The notes under the pieces were generated by a model. It did not search any database. It had not been told where the DNA came from and saw only the letters and a program-made list of their open reading frames with translations. This document shows positions 54,186 to 61,206 of a DNA stretch of 64,000 nucleotides, in pieces. The stretch covers positions 115,779-179,778 of the forward strand of contig JAFDXX010000012.1 in the NCBI GenBank assembly GCA_018267705.1, given 5' to 3'. Source of the DNA: Bacteroidota bacterium. GTDB taxonomy: Bacteria > Bacteroidota > Bacteroidia > Chitinophagales > Chitinophagaceae. Position numbers and translations under genes: made by a program. Numbering within the stretch: the first letter of the stretch is position 1; the number at the start of each line of letters is the position of its first letter.

Positions 54186-55166
54186 TTATTCTCCGCTATT
54201 GGGTTTTACTAAACCTAATTTAGCTTCTAAACTTAAAGTGGCGTGTGGTACGGCACGCAAACGGGCTTTATCTATTAATTTTCCGGTAACTCTGCAAATG
54301 CCATAAGTTTTGTTTTCAATACGCATAATGGCTTTTTCTAAATGATCGATATATGTAATTTGGCGGCTTGCCATTTGGCTAAGTTGTTCGCGTTCCATAC
54401 TCATACTGCCATCTTCCATTGTCATATATCTTCCTTCACTCTCATCTCCACCCATTTCATCTTTACGCGTAATTAAACCTTGTAAATATGCTAATTCTCT
54501 TTTAGCAGCATCTAATTTTTTATTAATTAAATCGCGAAATTCATTTAAATCCGAATCATTATATCTAACTATCGGCTCTCCGTTTTGTCTTTTTTCAGCT
54601 TCTCTTTTTTCCATTGGTACATATCCCGGTGTATAGGGAACACTTGTTTTTATTGATATTTTAGGAATTTTTACTTCTTTTACCGGTTCTTCTTTTTTCT
54701 TAACCGGTAATTGTTTCATAGGTATTACTGTTGTAGCTTTTTCTATACCACTCACCTTTATGCCTTTAGATACAGGCTTAAGTGGTTTTATGGGCTTTAC
54801 AGGTTTGGCAGGCTTAGCAGGTTTTTCTGCTTTTGCCGGTTTTACGGGTTTAGCTATTTCTACTGCTTTTATTTTATCGGCAGCCTTTGGTGTTTTAGCA
54901 GGTTCAGGTTTTTTCACTACAGGCTTAACTGCTTTTTTAGGAGCAGGTTTGGCAGCAGGTTTTTTTGCTGCGGGTTTAGCTACTTTTTTAGAAGCAGGTT
55001 TGGCAGCAGGTTTTTTTACTGCAGGCTTAGCTACTTTTTTAGAAGCAGGTTTGGCAGCAGGTTTTTTTGCTGCAGGCTTAGCCACTTTTTTAGGAGCAGG
55101 TTTAGCAGCAGATTTTTTTGCTGCGGGTTTAGCCACTTTTTTAGAAGCAGGTTTTTTTGTAGCCAT
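54186..55166 (-). CDS. TraR/DksA-family protein with a lysine/alanine/proline-rich repeat domain
   Basis: This 326-aa protein has two very different parts. Residues 1 to about 150 are Lys/Ala/Pro-rich, with four 17-residue repeats of the KKVAKPAAKKPAAKPA type (residues 9-76) and a degenerate fifth. This resembles histone H1 and AlgP tails. From about 195 comes the DksA-type part: the helical NEFRDLINKKLDAAKRELAYL, then DHLEKAIMRIENKTYGICRVTGKLIDKARL. Only one Cys (291) of the four-Cys zinc finger remains, as in other Bacteroidota members. DksA modulates RNA polymerase; the tail may bind nucleic acid (inferred). The gene starts six bases after ileS. Confidence 0.88.
   Translation of the reverse strand: MATKKPASKKVAKPAAKKSAAKPAPKKVAKPAAKKPAAKPASKKVAKPAVKKPAAKPASKKVAKPAAKKPAAKPAPKKAVKPVVKKPEPAKTPKAADKIKAVEIAKPVKPAKAEKPAKPAKPVKPIKPLKPVSKGIKVSGIEKATTVIPMKQLPVKKKEEPVKEVKIPKISIKTSVPYTPGYVPMEKREAEKRQNGEPIVRYNDSDLNEFRDLINKKLDAAKRELAYLQGLITRKDEMGGDESEGRYMTMEDGSMSMEREQLSQMASRQITYIDHLEKAIMRIENKTYGICRVTGKLIDKARLRAVPHATLSLEAKLGLVKPNSGE
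54894..55142 (-). repeat. 51-bp tandem repeat coding for 17-residue Lys/Ala/Pro units
   Basis: Four 51-bp units (54939-55142) encode KKVAKPA(A/V)KK(S/P)AAKPA(P/S), and a diverged fifth continues to 54894. The copies differ at few positions, suggesting recent expansion or ongoing length variation inside the TraR/DksA-like gene. Confidence 0.88.
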
Positions 55167-55172
55167 ACTCTT

Positions 55173-58100
55173 TTATCCTTTTTTGGTTACTGCAATTTTT
55201 AACAGAGCATCGTTAACTTCTATTTCTGTACCATTGGTTATAACAGGCAAAAAGTCTATATTATCTGCTAAAATTTCGCCGCAAATATAGTTTTTAAAAT
55301 CATTTACAGCATTTTGAATATTTATCGGCAAGTCATTCTGCTGTATTTGCACGAATATACGGTCTGTAAGTTCAAAATTGCTTTCTTTTCTAATATTTTG
55401 TACACGATTAATAAACTCTCGGGCATTCCCTTCGTTTTGGAGAGGTTCTGTAATGGTAATATCTAAGGCTACTGTTAGCTTTCCTTTGGATGCTACACTC
55501 CAACCGGGAATATCTTCGGCAGTTATTTCTACATCTGTAATGAGTATTGAGTAGTTAGTACCCTGAATGGAAATTTCAATTTCTCCGTTTTGTTCTAATT
55601 CGGTAATTTGTTGTTGATTAAAGTTGGCAATTAGGTTGGCAGCTTCTTTCATATTAGCTCCTAATTTATTTCCTAATACTTTAAAGTTGGGTTTTACCTT
55701 TTTTTGAATAATGCCTTCGGTTTTTGTAATATATTCTACCTCTTTTACATTTACTTCTGCCTTAATTAAATCTTCTACTTTTTCTAATTGCAATTTCATT
55801 TGCGGATTAAGAACAGGTATTAATATTTTTTGTAAAGGTTGGCGAACTTTAATATTTGTTTTTTTGCGAAGAGATAATACTAAAGAAGAAGCATCTTGTG
55901 CTAATTGCATTCTTTCTTCTAAATCTGTATCCATTGCAGCTTCATTATATTTTGGATAAGCAGTATGATGTACAGATGAAACATTAAAACGATGTGTTAT
56001 CTCATTCAAATTTTTGAAAACTGCATCACTAAAGAATGGTGATATTGGTGCAATTAATTTTACTAAGGTTTCTAAACATTCGTATAAAGTTTGATATGCA
56101 CAAATTTTATCGTGTTCATATTCTCCTTTCCAAAATCTTCTTCTGCATAAACGTACGTACCAGTTACTTAAATGTTCATCTACAAATTCTTCAATTAATC
56201 TTCCTGCAATAGTTGGTTCGTAATCATCCATTGCTTCATTGCATTTTTTAATCAATGTATTGAGAGAAGATAAAATCCAACGATCTATTTCCGGTCTTTC
56301 ATTCAAAGGAATATAATTTTGTTCAAACGCAAAGCCATCAACATTTGCATATAATGCAAAGAATTGGTACGTATTGTATAAGGTTCCAAAAAATTTGCGT
56401 TGTACTTCTTGTATTCCTGCAATATCAAATTTTAAATTATCCCAAGGAGATGCGTTGGTGATGAGATACCAACGTGTAGCATCTGCACCATATTTTTCAA
56501 TTGTTTCAAACGGATTTACCACATTACCCAAACGTTTACTCATTTTATTTCCGTTCTTATCTAACACCAAACCATTACTTACAACTGTTTTATAAGCACG
56601 GCCATCAACTTTATTTGTTGGAAGATTTGCTTTTTGTAATTCTTCAATCACACTTTCTTTAATAAGTGAACCGATAGCATGTAAAGTGTAAAACCAACCG
56701 CGAGTTTGATCAACCCCTTCTGCAATAAAATCTGCCGGATAATTTTGTGCAAACAATTCTTTATTTTCAAAAGGGAAATGTTGTTGTGCATAAGGCATCG
56801 CACCACTATCAAACCAAACATCTACTAAATCTGCAACACGTTTCATTGGTTTGCCTGAAGCTGATTTTAAAATTACTTCATCTACCTGTGGTTTATGTAA
56901 ATCGATAATTTCTTTTACAGGGCTATTGGGATGAATTTGTGATTGCAATTCAGCAATTGAGCCAATACAAGTTTCTTCACTGCCATCTTCTGAACGCCAA
57001 ATGGGAAGCGGTGTTCCCCAATAACGAGAACGGCTTAAATTCCAATCTACCATATTCTCCAACCAGTTACCAAAGCGGCCTTCACCTGTTGATTTTGGTT
57101 TCCAGTTAATGGTTTTATTTAACTCTACCATTCTATCTTTCAGTGCAGTTGTTTTAATAAACCATGCATCTAGCGGATAATATAAAATGGGTTTATCTGT
57201 TCTCCAGCAATGCGGATAATTATGATCGTATTTTTCTTTCTTAAATAATTTTCCTTCTTCTTGTAATTTCAAAACAATTCTATCATCAACACTCAAATAT
57301 TTTTTTAAATCTTTTACTTTTTGGTTGGCTTCTAATACTTGTTTTTGATGTTTAAATTCTGTTTCTTTTTCAGTGTTTGTTAAATACGCTTCTTTCACAT
57401 ATTCATTGCCATATAAAAACACTTCATCTTTTATTCCTTCTAAAAATTTTCCTCTTTTATCAACCATTGTTAAAATACCAATATCATATTTTTTACCAAC
57501 TCTAAAATCGTCTGCACCAAATGCAGGAGCCGTGTGTACAATGCCTGTACCATCTTCTGTGGTAACAAAATCTCCTATTAAAACTTTAAAAGCATTGGGG
57601 TTATCTGTTTTATTGGCTTCAAAAGAAAGGAGTTGTTCGTAAGGTATTCCTTCTAAATTTTTGCCTTTATATTCTGCAATAATTGTGTATGGAATAATTT
57701 TAGTTTCACTTGAATAATTTTCAAAATCTCCATTTTCTCCTTCTTGCTTAAAATATTTGTGTAGTAATGCTTTTGCAAGAATTACATGAATAGGTTGATG
57801 ATTTATTGGGTTGAATGTTTTTACTACAACATAATCAATATTTGCACCAACAGTTAAACCTAAGTTGGAAGGAAGTGTCCATGGCGTAGTTGTCCATGCT
57901 AAAAAGAAAATATCTCCTTCAATTTTATTTGCTTTCAATTGTGCATTATCAATTACTTTAAACATTACCGTAGCACTTGTATCTTTTACATCTTTATAAG
58001 TGCCGGGTTGGTTCAATTCGTGCGATGATAATCCTGTGCCTGCTGCAGGTGAGTAGGGTTGAATACTTACGCTTTCATACAACAAATTTTTATTATACAA

Positions 58101-58601
58101 TTGTTTCAATATCCACCACAAACTTTCTATATAATTATTTTCGAAGGTGATGTATGGATTATTCAAATCAACCCAATAACCCATTTTAGTAGTTATATCA
58201 TCCCATTCTTTTTTATAACGCAATACAGCTTCTCTGCATTTTTTATTGTAATCTTCTATTGAAATTTTTTTACCAATATCTTCTTTTGTAATACCTAATT
58301 CTTTTTCAACACCTAGTTCTACGGGTAATCCATGTGTATCCCATCCGCCTTTTCTTTTTACTTGAAAGCCTTGCATGGTTTTATAACGACAAACCAAATC
58401 TTTTAAAGTTCTTGAAATAACATGATGAATACCGGGCATGCCATTGGCACTTGGCGGGCCTTCATAAAAAACAAATGGAGTTGCTCCCTCTTTTAAAGAA
58501 ATGCTTTTTTCAAAAGCATGAGTTGCTTGCCATTTTTGCAAGATTTCTTTTTCAATTGCGGGAAGATTTAAGCCGCTGAATTCTGCGTATTTTTTATTCA
58601 T
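55173..58601 (-). CDS. ileS: Isoleucyl-tRNA synthetase, type 2 (eukaryote-like) with swapped GIHH signature
   Basis: This 1142-aa class I synthetase has the type 2 pattern GWDTHGLPVELGVEKELG, an editing domain (about 190-400), WTTTPWTLPSNLGL, KMSKRLGN, and the C-terminal anticodon-binding region with EFVDEHLSNWYVRLCRRRFW. The first class I signature, normally HxGH, reads GIHH at residues 57-60 (bases 58422-58433, confirmed by codons GGT ATT CAT CAT). Published work on type 2 IleRS describes such a natural GxHH swap with extreme mupirocin resistance. It is followed six bases later by the TraR/DksA-like gene. Confidence 0.96.
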   Translation of the reverse strand: MNKKYAEFSGLNLPAIEKEILQKWQATHAFEKSISLKEGATPFVFYEGPPSANGMPGIHHVISRTLKDLVCRYKTMQGFQVKRKGGWDTHGLPVELGVEKELGITKEDIGKKISIEDYNKKCREAVLRYKKEWDDITTKMGYWVDLNNPYITFENNYIESLWWILKQLYNKNLLYESVSIQPYSPAAGTGLSSHELNQPGTYKDVKDTSATVMFKVIDNAQLKANKIEGDIFFLAWTTTPWTLPSNLGLTVGANIDYVVVKTFNPINHQPIHVILAKALLHKYFKQEGENGDFENYSSETKIIPYTIIAEYKGKNLEGIPYEQLLSFEANKTDNPNAFKVLIGDFVTTEDGTGIVHTAPAFGADDFRVGKKYDIGILTMVDKRGKFLEGIKDEVFLYGNEYVKEAYLTNTEKETEFKHQKQVLEANQKVKDLKKYLSVDDRIVLKLQEEGKLFKKEKYDHNYPHCWRTDKPILYYPLDAWFIKTTALKDRMVELNKTINWKPKSTGEGRFGNWLENMVDWNLSRSRYWGTPLPIWRSEDGSEETCIGSIAELQSQIHPNSPVKEIIDLHKPQVDEVILKSASGKPMKRVADLVDVWFDSGAMPYAQQHFPFENKELFAQNYPADFIAEGVDQTRGWFYTLHAIGSLIKESVIEELQKANLPTNKVDGRAYKTVVSNGLVLDKNGNKMSKRLGNVVNPFETIEKYGADATRWYLITNASPWDNLKFDIAGIQEVQRKFFGTLYNTYQFFALYANVDGFAFEQNYIPLNERPEIDRWILSSLNTLIKKCNEAMDDYEPTIAGRLIEEFVDEHLSNWYVRLCRRRFWKGEYEHDKICAYQTLYECLETLVKLIAPISPFFSDAVFKNLNEITHRFNVSSVHHTAYPKYNEAAMDTDLEERMQLAQDASSLVLSLRKKTNIKVRQPLQKILIPVLNPQMKLQLEKVEDLIKAEVNVKEVEYITKTEGIIQKKVKPNFKVLGNKLGANMKEAANLIANFNQQQITELEQNGEIEISIQGTNYSILITDVEITAEDIPGWSVASKGKLTVALDITITEPLQNEGNAREFINRVQNIRKESNFELTDRIFVQIQQNDLPINIQNAVNDFKNYICGEILADNIDFLPVITNGTEIEVNDALLKIAVTKKG

Positions 58602-58661
58602 AAAACCTTATCCTGTCTAAGTTTAAAGGCAGCGAAGGTAAGGAAAAGAATAAATAATTAT

Positions 58662-58961
58662 TTAGGGTTTTTGAACCTTTAAATATTGCTGTAAAGCATT
58701 TACATAGGTTTCAAAAGCAGCAATGCCTTTGGATGTTATTTTACAGGTTGTATTGGGATAATTGTCTTTAAATTCTTTTACTACATCAATATAACCGGCA
58801 TCTTTTAGTTTTTGAATTTGCACGGAAAGATTGCCTGCGGTTGAATTGGTTTTTTCTTTAATAAATGTAAACTCTGCCTCTTTAACACCAATAAGCAAAC
58901 TTATTATTGCTAACCGCAATTGTGAATGTAATATGGGATCTAATTCGGCAAACATTAGCAA
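58662..58961 (-). CDS. Small winged-helix transcriptional regulator
   Basis: This 99-aa protein is a single winged helix of the kind found at the end of membrane-protein operons: DPILHSQLRLAIISLLIGVKEAEFTFIKEKTNSTAGNLSVQIQKLKDAGYIDVVKEF, then TTCKITSKGIAAFETYVNAL. The helix-turn-helix and wing residues are typical of the MarR/ArsR-like HTH_27 type. It overlaps the upstream membrane-protein gene by seven bases and is the last gene of a six-gene operon. It probably regulates that operon or a cell-surface process (inferred). Confidence 0.88.
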   Translation of the reverse strand: MLMFAELDPILHSQLRLAIISLLIGVKEAEFTFIKEKTNSTAGNLSVQIQKLKDAGYIDVVKEFKDNYPNTTCKITSKGIAAFETYVNALQQYLKVQKP

Positions 58962-59635
58962 GTTTTACCTTTTAAAAAACGTGAACGTAAAATCAACCCC
59001 GGAATTAACCAATTAAAAATTCCTGCTAAAGCCAATAATAACATATCCCACAAGTTGGTAGTATAACAAGAGGTTATAAAAAACACCAAACAAAATAAAC
59101 CACCTAATAACATTGGTTTAAATTTTCTTGCTATACCCGTAACCAATGTTGGAATAGAAAACAAAATAAGATATAATGATGATTGGCTGAAGATGTACGG
59201 CTTCCAAATAGTAAGCTCGTTAGTTGTTATATTTTTAGTAAATAGTTGACTGTTATCATAATGAGTTATCATTTGCTCGCTAACACCGGGAACAATGTTG
59301 ATATAAAATATTAATGCAAATATGCTAATGCCGTAAACCATCCAAGTAGCATCTAAAAATTTTTCATCGTGTGCAATTACTTTTTTGTTTTTGTTTTCTT
59401 TTATTGAAATAAATATTTGCGGAATAATGGCAGCCAAAACAATTAACCAAATATCAAAACCAATATAAAAATTAAAATAAACTTCAACAAAAGAAACCAA
59501 GCCTGCTATAGATACTACACTGCCCCACAATATAGCACTGACACCGGTTTCATGAAAACCACCTTTTGCTTTTTGAATTGTTTCGGTTATTAATTGTAAA
59601 CTCTCCTGCGGATTAAGTTGTTTATCTTCTGCCAT
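58955..59635 (-). CDS. Membrane protein, paralogue of the neighbouring gene at 59639-60226
   Basis: This 226-aa protein has a soluble N-terminus with PQESLQLITETIQKAKGG and about six membrane segments. It shares the opening motif, a KFKPMLLGG element and the closing WLIPGLILRSR with its upstream neighbour, so the two are tandem paralogues. No enzymatic or transport motif is visible. It starts three bases after its neighbour and overlaps the regulator gene by seven bases. Function is unknown. Confidence 0.82.
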   Translation of the reverse strand: MAEDKQLNPQESLQLITETIQKAKGGFHETGVSAILWGSVVSIAGLVSFVEVYFNFYIGFDIWLIVLAAIIPQIFISIKENKNKKVIAHDEKFLDATWMVYGISIFALIFYINIVPGVSEQMITHYDNSQLFTKNITTNELTIWKPYIFSQSSLYLILFSIPTLVTGIARKFKPMLLGGLFCLVFFITSCYTTNLWDMLLLALAGIFNWLIPGLILRSRFLKGKTC

Positions 59636-59638
59636 ACA

Positions 59639-60226
59639 TTATTTGTTTTGATTTTTATAACTGTAACGCAACATATAGCCCGGAATAATATAGCTAACCA
59701 CTATTGCTAAACAGGTAAGCAACAATTGATTTTGATAATTAGCAGTTGCAGCAATTAATGCAATAATCCATGCTAAAACACCACCTATTATAAATGGTTT
59801 AAATTTTAAAAAACATCCCGAAACAAAAGTGCCAACACCATAAAGCATAATAAATAAACTAAAGCAATTTCTCCATTCGTTAATAGCACATATCCAACCT
59901 AAAACAAAAAATGTAATTCCTAAACCCGTCCATAAATACTTCATGCTATCATCAATATAAGTTTTTACTTTTTGTTTTTTTTGTTTGTTGTTTAGTGCTG
60001 TTCTAAAAATAAGATAAATAAGCCCTACCCATAATAAACTCCAAGCATAATAATGCTGCGGGTATTTAACCCATACTAACAATACATATTGTGTAATACA
60101 AATAATAAGTGTAAGCCAACCCCAAAATAAAAAATAAAATGCATCGTTGGCTGCGTTGTTTTTTGCTTTATCAATCATAGATTGAATAATGCGTAAACTT
60201 TCTTCGGGCGAAAATTCGTTTTCCAT
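59639..60226 (-). CDS. Membrane protein, paralogue of the neighbouring gene at 58955-59635
   Basis: This 195-aa protein opens with SPEESLRIIQSMIDKAKNN, then has about six membrane segments, including FLFWGWLTLIICITQYVLLV and SLLWVGLIYLIF. It ends SYIIPGYMLRYSYK. KFKPFIIGG matches KFKPMLLGG of the next gene. No known family name can be given with certainty. It lies 30 nt after the exported 212-aa protein gene and is part of the receptor operon. Confidence 0.82.
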   Translation of the reverse strand: MENEFSPEESLRIIQSMIDKAKNNAANDAFYFLFWGWLTLIICITQYVLLVWVKYPQHYYAWSLLWVGLIYLIFRTALNNKQKKQKVKTYIDDSMKYLWTGLGITFFVLGWICAINEWRNCFSLFIMLYGVGTFVSGCFLKFKPFIIGGVLAWIIALIAATANYQNQLLLTCLAIVVSYIIPGYMLRYSYKNQNK

Positions 60227-60256
60227 TTTTTTATTTAAATGGTGATAGAATTGATA

Positions 60257-60895
60257 TTATTTACAATCTTTTATAACATATTCTGCAAGTTCTTTTCCCC
60301 AATTAGGATTTAGGGCAGATGCAGGTTTGAATGTAGTGTACATTTCTAATGCTTTTTGTGCAAAGGGTTTTGCAGTAGCACATCCGCCTCCAAAAGCTTC
60401 AGGTGTATTTTTAGCTCCAATTGATTGTAAAACATAAGGTCTTGGATTGGTTGAATCTGCTTTTTTTGCATTAGCAATTGCTTCTTCCATAATGGGTAAA
60501 TATTGCATGTAACGAGATTGCGGATCTACAATTAATCTTGCAGAAGCAATAATATATTTCACACAATATATTTCGCTGTTTTTGGGAGATAAAGATTCTG
60601 CTTTATCTAATAATACTTGTGCATCATCTGCAACTTTATCAGGATCTCCGCCTTGGCGTTGTTGTGCCATTCTTGCTTTAACTAATGCTGCATAATAATA
60701 AGGCAGCCATTGTGTTTTTTCTGCATCGCCAATGCGTTCAAATTTTGCTTCTACGGCAATTAAGTCTTCAGCTGTTTTTGCAGCTTCGTATTGTTGTAAA
60801 GTAGTTGCCATTGCACTGGTAAATTTATCGGACTGTGCAAATGCAGAAAAGCAAAAGCTGCTTGCAATAACTAAAAGTGAAATTGTTTTTTTCAT
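60257..60895 (-). CDS. Exported protein with tetratricopeptide-like helices
   Basis: This 212-aa protein has a signal peptide (MKKTISLLVIASSFCFSAFAQ). The mature part is helical, with repeat-like segments such as TQWLPYYYAALVKARMAQQ, DAQVLLDKAESLSPKNSEIYCVKYIIASARL and TAKPFAQKALEMY. No active site is visible. Homologues of this layout are common, uncharacterised Bacteroidota proteins. It lies 28 nt after the 2TM-domain gene in the receptor operon, so it probably acts in the periplasm with the receptor (inferred). Confidence 0.82.
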   Translation of the reverse strand: MKKTISLLVIASSFCFSAFAQSDKFTSAMATTLQQYEAAKTAEDLIAVEAKFERIGDAEKTQWLPYYYAALVKARMAQQRQGGDPDKVADDAQVLLDKAESLSPKNSEIYCVKYIIASARLIVDPQSRYMQYLPIMEEAIANAKKADSTNPRPYVLQSIGAKNTPEAFGGGCATAKPFAQKALEMYTTFKPASALNPNWGKELAEYVIKDCK

Positions 60896-60923
60896 ATTAT
60901 TAATTTTTATTTTAAGTGAATAA

Positions 60924-61187
60924 TTAGTTTTGTTTAAGTTTTTGATATTCTTCTTCTACAGAAAAAAAAGTGTTACAGTTATAGGCATTTATGTATTGAA
61001 GAAATAAACCAATGCCCCAGCCAAGCATACACCATTTTGGCCAGAAATAAGTGGTATCGGTAAAAAACCAAACACCTACTAAAAAACAGTTTACTAAAAC
61101 ATAACTAATTACACTTTTTTTGAAAGAGGCTCTTTTTTTAGCTAACTGCCAAAGTTGTTCATCTTGGGGTGATTCAAAATTTTGCAT
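60924..61187 (-). CDS. 2TM-domain membrane protein
   Basis: This 87-aa protein has the 2TM-domain pattern: WQLAKKRASFKKSVISYVLVNCFLVGVWFFTD, then WPKWCMLGWGIGLFLQYINAY and a short charged C-terminus with VEEEYQKLKQ. It has two membrane helices. The family often accompanies LytTR signalling genes in Bacteroidota; here it lies 19 nt behind the TonB receptor. Function is unknown. Confidence 0.86.
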   Translation of the reverse strand: MQNFESPQDEQLWQLAKKRASFKKSVISYVLVNCFLVGVWFFTDTTYFWPKWCMLGWGIGLFLQYINAYNCNTFFSVEEEYQKLKQN

Positions 61188-61206
61188 ACGTTGTTATTTT
61201 ATTATT

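Noticed and set aside
54711..55290. Two overlapping plus-strand open frames of 163 and 176 codons opposite the TraR/DksA-like gene
   Set aside because: They are produced by the repetitive Lys/Ala/Pro codons on the other strand. Their products are low-complexity Phe/Arg or Ala/Gly strings, and they run through the true gene into ileS.
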